Shown: positions 8,306 through 17,148, counted from the stretch's first letter. The stretch: DNA of 64,000 nt from Micromonospora pisi (GCF_003633685.1 NZ_RBKT01000001.1:5580001-5644000), one strand, 5' to 3'. Numbers and translations: made by a program. Notes: a model not told the origin generated them from the letters alone.

Positions 8306-10066
8306 ATGGTTCTGAACGGGCGGGACAGCACCAGCCCCGGCACCGACCGGAGCGGTCCGGCCGGCGGCGCCGACAACCCGCGCTACAAGTGGATCGCGCT
8401 GTCGAACACCACCCTCGGCATGCTGCTCGCCACCATCAACTCGTCGATCGTGCTGATCTCACTGCCGGCGATCTTCAACGGGGTGCACCTCAACCCGCTG
8501 GAGCCGGGCAACGTCAGCTACCTGCTCTGGATGCTGATGGGTTACATGCTGGTCACCGCCGTCCTGGTGGTGACCCTCGGCCGGCTCGGCGACATGTATG
8601 GGCGGGTCCGCATCTACAACGCCGGCTTCGCGATCTTCACCGTCACCTCGATCGTGCTCTCCCTCGACCCGCTCGACGGCGGGGGAGGAGCACTCTGGCT
8701 GATCGGCTGGCGGGTGCTCCAGGCCGTCGGCGGCTCGATGCTGATGGCGAACGCCGCCGCGATCGTCACCGACGTCTTCCCGGCCCGGCAACGCGGCACC
8801 GCGCTCGGCATCAACATCGTCGCCGGGATCGCCGGCTCGTTCATCGGACTGGTCCTCGGCGGACTGCTCTCCGAGTGGAACTGGCGCTCGGTGTTCTGGG
8901 TCAACGTACCGATCGGTGTGCTCGGCACCATCTGGGCGTACCGCTCGCTGCACGACACCGGCGTACGGATCAAGGCGAGGATCGACTGGTGGGGCAACCT
9001 CACCTTCGCCGTGGGGCTGACCGCGCTGCTCGCCGGCATCACGTACGGCATCCAGCCCTACGGCGGGCACACCATGGGCTGGACCAACCCGTGGGTGCTG
9101 ACCGGGTTGATCGGCGGCGCCGCCGTACTCGTGCTCTTCTGCGTGATCGAGTCCCGGGTGGCCGAGCCGATGTTCCCGCTGAAGCTGTTCCGGATCGCCG
9201 CCTTCGCCAGCGGCAACGCCGCCAGCCTGCTCGGTTCGATCGCCCGTGGCGGCCTCCAGTTCATGCTGATCATCTGGTTGCAGGGCATCTGGCTGCCGTT
9301 GCACGGCTACAACTACGAGCAGACCCCGCTCTGGGCCGGCATCTACCTGCTCCCGCTCACCATCGGCTTCCTCGCCGCCGGACCGCTCGCCGGAGCCCTC
9401 TCCGACCGGTACGGCGCCCGGCTCTTCGCCGCCGGCGGCCTGGTCGTGATGGCCGCCTCCTTCGCCGGGCTGCTGCTCATTCCGAGCGACTTCAACTACT
9501 GGGTCTTCGCCGCGCTGGTCTTCCTCAACGGACTCGGCGGTGGTCTCTTCGCCGCCCCGAACACCGCGCTGGTCATGTCGAGCGTGCCGGCCCGGCTGCG
9601 GGGCGCCGCCTCGGGCATGCGGGCGACCTTCCAGAACGCCGGCATGGTGCTCTCCATCGGCGTCTTCTTCTCGCTGATGGTGGCCGGGCTCGCCGGGTCG
9701 CTGCCGGGGACGCTCGACTCCGGGCTGACCGCGCAGGGCGTACCGGCCGCCGCCGCGCACACCGTCGCCGAACTGCCGCCGGTCGGTACACTCTTCGCCG
9801 CGTTCCTCGGCTACAACCCGATCGAACAACTGCTCGGCCCGCAGGTGCTCGGTGCCCTGCCGGCGGTGAACGCCGAGACGCTGACCGGTCGGGAGTTCTT
9901 CCCGCACCTGATCGCGGGACCGTTCCACCATGGACTCGGCGTGGTCTTCTGGCTCGCGATCGCGATGGCCCTGGTCGGTGCGGTGGCGTCGCTGTTCGCG
10001 CCGAAGTCCCGCCCGGCCGGGCCGGCGGAGGACCCGGTGACCCAGGAAGCGGAGCTGGCCGACTGA
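8306..10066 (+). CDS. MFS drug exporter, DHA2 (EmrB/QacA) type
   Basis: 586 aa with about 14 hydrophobic helices, as in the DHA2 family. The MFS motif A between helices 2 and 3 is seen as [14 protein letters not shown] and a second copy as [12 protein letters not shown]. Helix 5 carries a motif-C-like Gly-rich stretch ([19 protein letters not shown]). It is a proton-driven exporter in the cytoplasmic membrane. Co-transcription with the upstream marR (30-bp gap, AAGGA before ATG 8306) suggests efflux of the MarR ligand or a related compound. A loop of about 60 residues lies between the last helices. Confidence 0.9.
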   Translation: MVLNGRDSTSPGTDRSGPAGGADNPRYKWIALSNTTLGMLLATINSSIVLISLPAIFNGVHLNPLEPGNVSYLLWMLMGYMLVTAVLVVTLGRLGDMYGRVRIYNAGFAIFTVTSIVLSLDPLDGGGGALWLIGWRVLQAVGGSMLMANAAAIVTDVFPARQRGTALGINIVAGIAGSFIGLVLGGLLSEWNWRSVFWVNVPIGVLGTIWAYRSLHDTGVRIKARIDWWGNLTFAVGLTALLAGITYGIQPYGGHTMGWTNPWVLTGLIGGAAVLVLFCVIESRVAEPMFPLKLFRIAAFASGNAASLLGSIARGGLQFMLIIWLQGIWLPLHGYNYEQTPLWAGIYLLPLTIGFLAAGPLAGALSDRYGARLFAAGGLVVMAASFAGLLLIPSDFNYWVFAALVFLNGLGGGLFAAPNTALVMSSVPARLRGAASGMRATFQNAGMVLSIGVFFSLMVAGLAGSLPGTLDSGLTAQGVPAAAAHTVAELPPVGTLFAAFLGYNPIEQLLGPQVLGALPAVNAETLTGREFFPHLIAGPFHHGLGVVFWLAIAMALVGAVASLFAPKSRPAGPAEDPVTQEAELAD

Positions 10067-10081
10067 GGCACTGGTCGGGGC

Positions 10082-10975
10082 ATGATGGTCGTCATGGTGG
10101 CCACCGTGTCGGCGCGGCTGAGAGCGTTGTCGCGTCTGCGATGGCCGTGGATCGCGCCGGTCGCGCTGATGCTCCTGGCGCTGCTGCTGATGCCACTGCA
10201 CGAGCGCTGGTACGCCTTCGTCGGGAACTACGACGTCCAGGGCGACGACCAGCGGATCGAATGGCTCTACACGGTTGCGCTCCTGCGGGCCAGCTCCGGT
10301 TTCGTCTACGGCCAACTGATGGCGCTCGGCCTCGGCGCGGTGCTCGGCCGCCAGTTCGTCCACATCGGACAGCGCGGTCGCGGAACAGCGCCGCTACTGT
10401 CCACGATGGTCGCCGCCGCGCTGACCGGCACCGCGCTGGCCCTGGTGAACCTGGCGGTGGTGGTGCCGGTCGCGGTGGCGGGCAGCGGGTGGAGCGCCTC
10501 CCTCGCGGAGGCTCGCGTCCTGGGCCCGGACCTCGTCCACGACCTCGGATTCTGGCAGGTGCTGCTGGTCGGAGTGGTGTCGTTCCCGCTCTGGGCGGTG
10601 GCCGGTGCCGGTGCGGCGGTGCTGACTGGTCCGAACCGCCGGGTCGTCCCGGCGATCTCGGCCTGGCTGCTGCTCGGCCTGGTGCTGGCCGGCGTGCTGG
10701 TGCTCTGGAGCGAACGGACCCCGGTCGTGCTGACCGCTGTCCTGCTCAGCCCCGCGTACGGCAGCCTCGCCGCCGCCTTCGACACCGGCGCGGGCGGTAC
10801 GACGGTCACCGTGTCCCTGCTCGCCGCCGGGGCCGGCTACGCGTTCCTGCTCGTGACCGCCGCGTCCCGGGCCACCCGTCGGAGGGCGTCCAGGGCGGCT
10901 CGACGCGGCGGCGACGGCTCCGGACAGGTCGGTCCGGAGCCGGGTGGGGCCCCGACCGACGCCGGATCCAGGTGA
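10082..10975 (+). CDS. Polytopic membrane protein, unknown function
   Basis: 297 aa with about seven hydrophobic segments and a short basic C-terminal tail (SRATRRRASRAARRGG). The N-terminus is basic before helix 1 (ARLRALSRLRWPWIAPVALM). It starts 15 bp after the exporter stop, at ATG 10082; ATG 10094 is also possible. The layout is vaguely like an ABC-2 permease, but no ATPase neighbours it and I do not recognise a family. Confidence 0.6.
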   Translation: MMVVMVATVSARLRALSRLRWPWIAPVALMLLALLLMPLHERWYAFVGNYDVQGDDQRIEWLYTVALLRASSGFVYGQLMALGLGAVLGRQFVHIGQRGRGTAPLLSTMVAAALTGTALALVNLAVVVPVAVAGSGWSASLAEARVLGPDLVHDLGFWQVLLVGVVSFPLWAVAGAGAAVLTGPNRRVVPAISAWLLLGLVLAGVLVLWSERTPVVLTAVLLSPAYGSLAAAFDTGAGGTTVTVSLLAAGAGYAFLLVTAASRATRRRASRAARRGGDGSGQVGPEPGGAPTDAGSR

Positions 10976-11026
10976 CACCCGTCATGATCGGTTCGTACCG
11001 GACGTCGGGGCGGTAAGCTCGCTCTC

Positions 11027-11482
11027 GTGGCCGCCGTGACACTTACCCGCCCCTTGTGGTGGGTGGCGCGCCGGTCACTGCGGCTGCTCACCGGCCTGAT
11101 CCTGATGGCCCTCCTGCTCGGCCTGAGCGCCGGCACCGGTGAGGCCGCACCCGCCGCGCCATCGCTCGCCGTCGCGCCAGCCGCCGCGACCGTGTCGTCC
11201 ACGGCCGACACAACCTCGGCGGACCCGCGCGGGGTGGTCGCCGAACCACCGAGCGGCACGACACCGGGGGCCGGGACCGAAGTCGGCGCGGGTACCGAGG
11301 TCGTCGCGCCGGTGGAGGTCGACGGTGCCGTCGAACCCGCCCAGGTGGCGGCCGACCGGGCGGCCCTCACTTCGGTCGAGCCGGACCCACGGTCGGTCCG
11401 ACGGCTGCCGGCCGCCGCCGACGCGGCGAGCGCCTCCGGGCACGGCCTTCCCACCGGACAGCGGGCCCCGCCGCTGAGCTGA
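11027..11482 (+). CDS. Small Ala/Pro-rich secreted or anchored protein
   Basis: 151 aa. A basic N-terminus and one hydrophobic segment (LLTGLILMALLLGLSAG) followed by an AxA-like site (GEAAPAAP) suggest a signal peptide or N-terminal anchor. The rest is low-complexity Ala/Thr/Pro/Val with no domain I recognise. A TAAGCT box at 11014-11019 lies 7 nt upstream of the GTG, so the mRNA is probably leaderless. Composition alone makes this a moderate-confidence gene. Confidence 0.5.
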   Translation: MAAVTLTRPLWWVARRSLRLLTGLILMALLLGLSAGTGEAAPAAPSLAVAPAAATVSSTADTTSADPRGVVAEPPSGTTPGAGTEVGAGTEVVAPVEVDGAVEPAQVAADRAALTSVEPDPRSVRRLPAAADAASASGHGLPTGQRAPPLS

Positions 11483-11648
11483 CACCCCACCGGTTGTCAC
11501 ACCGGTGCGTGGGTGTTCCGCGGCGCATGCACGTTCCGCCACCGCACCGCAGCCCCGGCCGGGGGTTTCGGACCAGGACGTCGAACGTGCACCCGCCTTT
11601 CCGGTCGGATCCCTGAACGTCATCGTTTATCGGCGAGGTGTGCTGGTT

Positions 11649-12482
11649 ATGGAAAACCTCATGTACTTCTTCCTGCTCGACATTCCACGGGCCGCGGGGA
11701 TCTGGTCCGCCCTGATCGTGGTGGCATTCGCCGCGATGGCGGTCCTGATCGCCCGTCGACCCCGACCCGAAGCCGCCGACGCCGGTGACGTCCTCCGTGG
11801 CGAGCAGGGCGGTCGACTCCGGGCGGCGGTCGCCGGCCGGGCCCGGCTCACCGCCGAGGCCGAGGAGTTGGCCCGCTACGCCGAAGAGGTGGGGGTCGCG
11901 GCGACGCGGGCAGCCGAGACGGCCCGCCGACGCCGCGAGGAGTGGCTCGCCTCGCAGGACGAGGTCGAGGAGGCGTGGAAGGCGTACGAGGCCGCTGACG
12001 CCGACGCTCGACGGGTCGCCGCGACCACGTACCTGCCGGTGCCGCGTACGCCCCGTACCCCGGCCGAGTACGCCGACCGGGAGCGTTACCTGCACCGGGC
12101 GGCGTTGAGTGCGTGCGGCCGGCAGGAGCTGTCGGTGTTGGAGCTGAGCGACGCGCTGGCGCACCGCAACGGGTGGGACCCCCGCCGGCACCCGGTGGAG
12201 CAGGAAGTGGTGCTGCGCCGGGCCGTACGCGACGGCCGACTCGCCGCCCAGCGTCGGGCGGCGGAACGTGAGCGGGCCGCCTGGCACACCGCCGAGGCGG
12301 CGGCCGTCGCCGCGCAGAGCCTGCGGGACGAGGCGTTCGCCGCCGCCGAGCGGGCCCGTCAGGCAGCGCACCTGCTGCCCCCGACCGGCGGTACGGGCAA
12401 CGGTACGGGCAACGGTTCGGCCCGGGACGTGTCCCGCCGCCCGCAGCAGGCCACCCGCTGGCGCGCCGCCCGCGCCGGCTGA
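11649..12482 (+). CDS. Membrane-anchored coiled-coil protein, unknown function
   Basis: 277 aa from ATG 11649 (GAGGTG about 9 nt upstream; the frame is open to 11505 but that part looks non-coding). Residues 1-35 hold one transmembrane helix (IWSALIVVAFAAMAVLIA). A long Ala/Glu/Arg-rich helical region follows with coiled-coil character (AEAEELARYAEEVGVAATRAAETARRRREEW), a Pro-rich break, and a second helical stretch. The tail has a GTGNGTGNGS repeat. No enzymatic motif is visible. It is the second of two + strand unknowns and ends at a double-hairpin terminator. Confidence 0.65.
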   Translation: MENLMYFFLLDIPRAAGIWSALIVVAFAAMAVLIARRPRPEAADAGDVLRGEQGGRLRAAVAGRARLTAEAEELARYAEEVGVAATRAAETARRRREEWLASQDEVEEAWKAYEAADADARRVAATTYLPVPRTPRTPAEYADRERYLHRAALSACGRQELSVLELSDALAHRNGWDPRRHPVEQEVVLRRAVRDGRLAAQRRAAERERAAWHTAEAAAVAAQSLRDEAFAAAERARQAAHLLPPTGGTGNGTGNGSARDVSRRPQQATRWRAARAG

Positions 12483-12484
12483 CC

Positions 12485-12540
12485 CGGCCGGCTGGCGTGG
12501 CCAGCCGGCCGACCCGGGGCGGTGTCGTACCCGCCCCGGG
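12485..12540. terminator. Double-hairpin bidirectional terminator
   Basis: Two perfect hairpins in tandem: a 12-bp stem at 12485-12496/12500-12511 with a GTG loop, then a 10-bp stem at 12513-12522/12531-12540 with an 8-nt loop. They sit between the + strand coiled-coil gene and the - strand secreted-protein operon. Confidence 0.8.
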
Positions 12541-12571
12541 CGCTGATCGGCGTGGCCGGAAGCAGACGGGG

Positions 12572-13192
12572 TCAGCGCAGCCCGAAGCAGGTGCCGCAGC
12601 CCCCGCCCGGATCACCGAGCTGCGAGTCGTCGACCAGGCTCACCGGCTTGGTCACCAGCGGGTCGTCGACCGCGATCGGCTCGGCGGTCATCTCCAGCTC
12701 GTCGGAGAAGGTCAGCCGCAGGCAGGCGACCGGCGCGGCGATGGTTCGCATGAGACAGACGCCGAGCTGGCCGGGGATCGCCCGACCGATCGTCGTCGCG
12801 GTCACCGGCGTCGGGCCGTCCGACCGGTACGGCCGCAGTTGACCGTCGAGGGCGTACGCCTGGTCCTGATCGGTCCGGAACGAGACGATGGTGAAGCGGA
12901 ACAGTGCCGAGTCCGGCCCGCAGTTGGTGATCTCCGCTGGGACCGTGACCCGGCCGTAGGTGTCCAGCGCCGGCTCACCGAAGTAGCCGGTGGCGCAGGT
13001 CGTACCGAACCAGACTCGGGGGATCGGCGCGCCGGTCGCGGTGGTGACCGGCCCTCCCGTCGTGCGCACCCCGATCGGCGGTTCGACATTGGTGGGTCCG
13101 GCGACCGCGGTGGTGGTGGCCGCGACGACCAGGAGTGCCGTCGTGGCGAGGACTGCCAGCAGCGGGGCGAGGCGGACCGGCGATCGGCTCAT
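12572..13192 (-). CDS. Secreted protein with C-terminal CxTCF motif
   Basis: 206 aa with a Sec signal peptide (basic MSRSPVRLAP, hydrophobic core, AVAGP). The body is predicted beta-rich with three spaced Cys residues (TTCATGYF, ITNCGPD, GVCLMRT...VACLRL). It ends in GGCGTCFGLR. The Cys-x-Thr-Cys-Phe motif is repeated in the small secreted protein encoded 23 bp upstream. AAGGAG precedes ATG 13192. I do not recognise the family. It is the third gene of an apparent LuxR-peptide-protein operon. Confidence 0.75.
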   Translation of the reverse strand: MSRSPVRLAPLLAVLATTALLVVAATTTAVAGPTNVEPPIGVRTTGGPVTTATGAPIPRVWFGTTCATGYFGEPALDTYGRVTVPAEITNCGPDSALFRFTIVSFRTDQDQAYALDGQLRPYRSDGPTPVTATTIGRAIPGQLGVCLMRTIAAPVACLRLTFSDELEMTAEPIAVDDPLVTKPVSLVDDSQLGDPGGGCGTCFGLR

Positions 13193-13215
13193 GGGTCTCC
13201 TTGGATGGGCGGGAG

Positions 13216-13497
13216 TCAGGGCGCCACGGGCAGGGTGGGGATCACGATCGAACCCTGGTCCCTGGGCTCCACGAAACAGGTGGCGCAGGCGCCGATCGGG
13301 GTGCCGAGCAGGTGGACCTCGCCCGTCGCCCCGGCCGCCGTGCCGGCGAGCGGAACCGTCGTCTGCGCCTGGTGGGCCCGCGACGGGGAAGCGGTCCCGC
13401 CCGCCACCGCCGCCCCGGCGACGGTGGTGGCGGCGAGCAGCCCGGCCACGGCGGTGGCGAGCAGGGTCGGTGCAAGGCGGGCGGAGCGGTGTCTCAT
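13216..13497 (-). CDS. Small secreted protein with CxTCF motif
   Basis: 93 aa. The signal peptide is RHRSARLAPTLLATAVAGLLAATTVAGAA-like, with cleavage near AVAGG; the mature part would be about 60 residues. It contains GACATCFVEP, matching the CxTCF of the downstream secreted protein. ATG 13497 overlaps the LuxR gene's TGA by 4 nt (ATGA), implying translational coupling to the regulator. The function is unknown. The two Cys could form a redox or metal site, a disulfide, or a modification site, and the sequence does not decide between them. Confidence 0.72.
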   Translation of the reverse strand: MRHRSARLAPTLLATAVAGLLAATTVAGAAVAGGTASPSRAHQAQTTVPLAGTAAGATGEVHLLGTPIGACATCFVEPRDQGSIVIPTLPVAP

Positions 13498-14579
13498 TCG
13501 TCTTCCTTGTCAGCTGGGCTGGCCCTGTCGGGTGGGCCGGTCGGAGATGGTGCGGCGGTGCGGGTGGTCGGGATGGGGGCGGCGCCAGCGGCGCCGAGGA
13601 GGAGAGCGAGTTGGAACCTGTTCTCCACGCCGAGCCGATCCATCAGCTCCCGCATGGTGTACGCCACCGTCCGTACGCTCAGCTTCAGCTCGTTGGCGGC
13701 GGACACGTCGGTGTGTCCGGCGGACAGGAGCGCGACGAGCGCCTGCTCTCGGGGCGTGAGTGTGATGGGCGGAACCCCCTGTCGGTGTGGATCGCGTCCC
13801 TGCGCCCACAACCGGTCGAAGAGTCCGCAGAGCGCCTGTACCGCCGGTGGGTCGTCGATCTCGACGACCCCGGCTTCGAAGTTCAGCGGGTCGGCCGGGA
13901 AGAGCGCGACGCGTCGGTCGAAGACCATGAGTTTGAGCGGCAGGTCCGGTAACTCCCGGTAGATGCCACTGGCGTTGCCCAACTGGGCCAGGTGGGCGGT
14001 GGACCGGTCGCCGTCGCCGGGTGGGCGGCCGACGATCCGCATCTGCACACCCCGTTCGACCAGGGCGCGGTCGGTCGGCAACGCGGCAGCGGTCACCTCG
14101 GCGGTGAGCACCTCCTCGTTGTTGATCGCCAGATGTTCGTGTCGTTCGGCGGCGGCCAGGTGGGCGATCCGGCGCCGGGCCAGCGGTCGGCTGCCCCAGA
14201 GTCGGGTCCGGGACGGCTCCAGCGCCGGCAGTCGCAGACCGTCGATCGCCGCGAAGTGCCGCCGCCATCGGTCCCGGTCGGCGCTGGGTACGACCGGTCG
14301 ACGCAACCGCCCCAGGACCTGCGGCAGCGGGCACGGGTGCCAGCGCCGGGAGACCCGGGCACTGCCGTGCACGGCCGGGGAACCGACCGGCTGGGCCGCC
14401 CGGAGCGCGGCCAGTTCGTCCAGGGCGGCGACCACCCGGGCCCGGGCGAGGCCGAGTTCCCGGCTCAGCTCGGTGTCCTTCCGACCACCGAGCATGGTCA
14501 GCGCCCGGTAGACGAGGTCCGCGTCGGGCGACACCCCCCAGCGGGTGAGGCGCGGAATCGTCGCGGTGGCGTCGGGCAC
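13494..14579 (-). CDS. LuxR-type regulator with TrmB-like N-terminus
   Basis: 361 aa. The C-terminal about 65 residues are a LuxR/FixJ helix-turn-helix (LTPREQALVALLSAGHTDVSAANELKLSVRTVAYTMRELMDRLGV). The N-terminus has a TrmB-like winged helix (DADLVYRALTMLGGRKDTELSRELGLARARVVAALDEL). The middle part (VQMRIVGRPP...LPLKLMVFDRRVALFPADP) resembles the PLD-like sensory domain seen in this actinobacterial regulator class. There is no receiver domain, so it is a one-component regulator. The start is GTG 14579 with GGGAGG 5 nt upstream. It leads an operon with two secreted CxTCF proteins and may sense or control them. Confidence 0.87.
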   Translation of the reverse strand: MPDATATIPRLTRWGVSPDADLVYRALTMLGGRKDTELSRELGLARARVVAALDELAALRAAQPVGSPAVHGSARVSRRWHPCPLPQVLGRLRRPVVPSADRDRWRRHFAAIDGLRLPALEPSRTRLWGSRPLARRRIAHLAAAERHEHLAINNEEVLTAEVTAAALPTDRALVERGVQMRIVGRPPGDGDRSTAHLAQLGNASGIYRELPDLPLKLMVFDRRVALFPADPLNFEAGVVEIDDPPAVQALCGLFDRLWAQGRDPHRQGVPPITLTPREQALVALLSAGHTDVSAANELKLSVRTVAYTMRELMDRLGVENRFQLALLLGAAGAAPIPTTRTAAPSPTGPPDRASPADKEDE

Positions 14580-14977
14580 CAGATCCTCCCGTTGACCTTC
14601 ATGAGCGGTGTCCCCGCTCCCGCCCGTACACAGAACACCATCCGGTCAACGCGAGCGGAAGGCCCAGCAGGGCAGTTGCAGGATCATGCAACGGCCTGAT
14701 CGGGAACGCTTGCCCAGCCGAGCCGGATTCCCGCATTGTCAGTGCACCGGTACGCGGCGGAGAGCTACGAAAAACGGGGGGTAGCTCTCCCCGCGACGAG
14801 GAACGGGTTCCCAGGGGTACGGGTTGGGGTCGTCATGGGGGCGGGGGCCCGGTCACGGTCACCGTCGGGTCATCAGCGCCGGGGTCAGGCGACTGGTGAC
14901 CCGACGGTGGTCACCGGCCCGCCGCTGGCATACCGACCCACGACGCGGCGGCGACACCAGCGCCCTAGGGTGGGGTC
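14580..14977. promoter_or_regulatory. Divergent intergenic region with several inverted repeats
   Basis: No gene is convincing in these 398 bp. Directly upstream of the LuxR gene lie CGTTGACC/GGTCAACG (14590-14597 and 14644-14651) and GTTGCA-6-TGCAAC (14675-14692), both perfect and plausible operators. A hairpin follows at 14759-14790. On the PPOX side TAGGGT (14966-14971) stands 6 nt before ATG 14978, a leaderless promoter layout. Confidence 0.55.
14759..14790. other. Isolated hairpin, 10-bp stem, 12-nt loop
   Basis: GGAGAGCTAC (14759-14768) pairs perfectly with GTAGCTCTCC (14781-14790). The loop is purine-rich (GAAAAACGGGGG). No T-run follows and it is not next to a stop codon, so it may be a small structured RNA or a protein-binding site rather than a terminator. 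Confidence 0.5.
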
Positions 14978-15445
14978 ATGCCCAGGACCATCGCCACCAA
15001 CACGCAGGTCGACCGTGACCGTCTGACCGAGTTCCTCGCCCCGCGCCACCGGGCCATCCTGCTCACCACCCGCGCCGACGGCCGCCCGCAGTCGTCCCCG
15101 GTGACCTGTGGCGTCGACCCGGCCGGCCGGATCGTCATCTCGACCTATCCCGAGCGCGCGAAGGTGGTCAACCTCCGCCGCGACCCACGGGTCTCGGTCT
15201 GCGTCCTCTCCGACGACTGGAACGGGCCATGGGTCCAGGTCGACGGTACGGCCGAGGTGCTCGACCTGCCCGAGGCGCTGGAACCGCTGGTGGAGTACTT
15301 CCGTTGCATTTCGGGGGAGCACCCGAACTGGGACGAGTACCGGCAGGCGATGGTGTCCCAGGGCAAGTCGCTGATCCGGGTCACCATCGAGGGCTGGGGT
15401 CCGCTCGCCACCGGTGGTTTCCCGGCCCGGCTCGCCGACGCCTGA
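14978..15445 (+). CDS. PPOX-class F420-dependent oxidoreductase
   Basis: 155 aa with the split-barrel flavin-binding fold of the pyridoxamine 5'-phosphate oxidase superfamily. Recognisable family features are HRAILLTTRADGRPQSSPVT at the first strands, VISTYPERAKVVNLRRDPRVSVCVL for the second block, and VDGTAEVLD. This pattern is typical of the actinobacterial F420H2-dependent subgroup. It would reduce or bind a small substrate in the cytosol; the substrate is unknown. The leaderless promoter TAGGGT-6-ATG supports the start. Confidence 0.87.
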   Translation: MPRTIATNTQVDRDRLTEFLAPRHRAILLTTRADGRPQSSPVTCGVDPAGRIVISTYPERAKVVNLRRDPRVSVCVLSDDWNGPWVQVDGTAEVLDLPEALEPLVEYFRCISGEHPNWDEYRQAMVSQGKSLIRVTIEGWGPLATGGFPARLADA

Positions 15446-15509
15446 GCCCATCCCCGGGCGGTTTGCCGGTTCCAGCCCGGCCCCGGTCGGGCTGGGGCAG
15501 CATACGGAA

Positions 15510-16424
15510 ATGACCCGTATCGAGACACCGTTCGGCTTCTCCTCCACCGCCGCCGAGGTGGCGGAGGGGACCGACCTGACCGGTCGTCGGGTGGTCGTCA
15601 CCGGCGGGGCGTCGGGGATCGGGGTGGAGACCGCTCGGGCGTTGGCGGGGATCGGCGCCGAGGTGACCCTCGCCGTACGCAACACCGACGCCGGGGCGCG
15701 TACCGCCATGGACATCAGCGGCACCACCGGCAACAAGGAGGTCCGCGTCGCCCCGCTGGACCTGGCCGACCGTGCGTCGATCGCCGCGTTCGTCGACAAC
15801 TGGGCCGGTCCACTGCACGTGCTGGTCAACAACGCCGGCATCATGGCGTCGCCGGAGCAGCGTACGACCGACGGGTGGGAGATGCAGTTCGCCACCAACC
15901 ATCTCGGCCACTTCGCGCTCACCTTCGGCCTCTACGAAGCCCTGGCGGCGGCCGGGGGCGCCCGGATCGTCGCGGTCAGTTCCAGCGCGCACATGCTCTC
16001 GCCGGTGATCTTCGACGACGTCCAGTTCTACTTCCGCGCCTACGACCCCTGGCTGGCGTACGGGCAGTCCAAGTCCGCGAACATCCTCTTCGCGGTCGGC
16101 GCCACCGCCCGCTGGGGTGACGCGGGCATCACCGCGAACGCGTTGAACCCGGGCGCGATCGAGACCAATCTCCAGCGTCATGTCGGCGGCAAGCTGAGTA
16201 CGCCGCCCGAGCTGATCAAGACGACCGAGCAGGGGGCCGCGACCTCGGTACTGCTGGCGACCTCACCGCTGCTCGACGGGATCGGTGGCCGCTACTTCGA
16301 GAACTGCCAGGAGGCGCCGGTGATCGAGCGGCGGGGCGACGAGTTCAGCGGGGTGGCGCCGTTCGTCCTTGACCGGGCCAACGCCGACCGGCTCTGGGAG
16401 ATCTCGCTGCGACTGCTCGGCTGA
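15510..16424 (+). CDS. Short-chain dehydrogenase/reductase
   Basis: 304 aa from ATG 15510. The cofactor loop is TGGASGIG (residues 31-38), the NNAG motif is present (LVNNAGIM), Ser lies in VSSSAHM, and the catalytic pair is Tyr184/Lys188 (AYGQSKSAN). The insertion after the Ser motif and the LNPGAIETNL block resemble the WWOX/retinol-dehydrogenase-like group. It is an NAD(P)-dependent cytosolic oxidoreductase of unknown substrate. It lies 64 bp behind the PPOX gene and is convergent with the next gene, 10 bp apart. Confidence 0.9.
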   Translation: MTRIETPFGFSSTAAEVAEGTDLTGRRVVVTGGASGIGVETARALAGIGAEVTLAVRNTDAGARTAMDISGTTGNKEVRVAPLDLADRASIAAFVDNWAGPLHVLVNNAGIMASPEQRTTDGWEMQFATNHLGHFALTFGLYEALAAAGGARIVAVSSSAHMLSPVIFDDVQFYFRAYDPWLAYGQSKSANILFAVGATARWGDAGITANALNPGAIETNLQRHVGGKLSTPPELIKTTEQGAATSVLLATSPLLDGIGGRYFENCQEAPVIERRGDEFSGVAPFVLDRANADRLWEISLRLLG

Positions 16425-16434
16425 GCGAGCGCGT

Positions 16435-16827
16435 TCATTCCGGTGGGCCGGCGAGGACCTGGAGTTGCAGGGGGCGGTAGTCGGTGTTCGGGTCAGCCAC
16501 GGTGAAGCCGGCCGAGTCGAGGATGGACCAGGCCGCCTGCCGCATGGCCTCGGCGATGGCGCCGAAATGGCGCAGTACCGGGTCGTCGATCCGCTGTTCG
16601 GTGACGCTCTCCGCGACCGCGTTGCCGAGTCGTCGGTGTGGTCGCCAGAGGACGAAGACGCCGCCGGCCTCGTCGTCGCCGGGGTCGACGTCCACCGTCA
16701 CACCGGCGAAGTAGTCGGGTTCGTTCTCGGTCGCGACCGGCAGGCCGGCCTCGGCGAGAGTGTCCCGGACCCGGGCCGCGAGTCGCTTCCAGTCGTCGAG
16801 CACCGCGGGCGACACGAGCGTGAACAC
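16435..16827 (-). CDS. Conserved-looking hypothetical protein
   Basis: 130 aa from GTG 16827, which has GGAGGA 8 nt upstream. The sequence is amphipathic and acidic (VSPAVLDDWKRLAARVRDTL, then VTVDVDPGDDEAGGVFVLW) without signal peptide or membrane segment. It has an alpha-beta layout reminiscent of small single-domain cytosolic proteins, but I do not recognise it. The frame is open far upstream (to 21120), yet that upstream part is antisense to the xylosidase and not coding. Confidence 0.65.
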   Translation of the reverse strand: MFTLVSPAVLDDWKRLAARVRDTLAEAGLPVATENEPDYFAGVTVDVDPGDDEAGGVFVLWRPHRRLGNAVAESVTEQRIDDPVLRHFGAIAEAMRQAAWSILDSAGFTVADPNTDYRPLQLQVLAGPPE

Positions 16828-17085
16828 GCCTGGACTCCTCCGGTGTCCGTCGGCGGCCGTGCCACCGGCCCGGCCCTGATCAACTGCAACGACCCTAGCA
16901 ACGCCGGGTGTACGCGCAACCGCGCCGGCGTCCTGAGCTGCCCGGCCGCGCCCGTTGGCGGTCAAAACGGGGGTACGGCCGGAGCGGGCGCGGAGGAACG
17001 TACTGGCGGCGCAGTGATGGGGATGACGGTGCGGTTCCGGTGTGGCCCTTACGCGGCAACCTGCCGGAATTTCCCCGTCACCCCA

Positions 17086-17115
17086 TTGACGTGGCTGGGG
17101 CAGCGCTCGTAGCTT
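17086..17115 (+). promoter_or_regulatory. Sigma70-like promoter of the alpha-xylosidase
   Basis: TTGACG (17086-17091) and TAGCTT (17110-17115) are spaced by 18 bp. The predicted start site is near 17122, so the operator at 17133-17148 would lie just downstream, a position that blocks promoter escape. Confidence 0.6.
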
Positions 17116-17132
17116 TCGTGTCGAAGCCGTCA

Positions 17133-17148
17133 GTCGAAGCGCTTCGAC
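17133..17148. promoter_or_regulatory. LacI-family operator
   Basis: GTCGAAGCGCTTCGAC is a perfect 16-bp palindrome with the central CG of LacI/GalR-family sites. It sits between the predicted promoter and the GH31 gene. The cognate repressor is not in this window. Confidence 0.7.

Noticed and set aside
14736-15026. 96-codon + strand frame
   Set aside because: Overlaps the PPOX start out of frame, with no ribosome site and low-complexity content.
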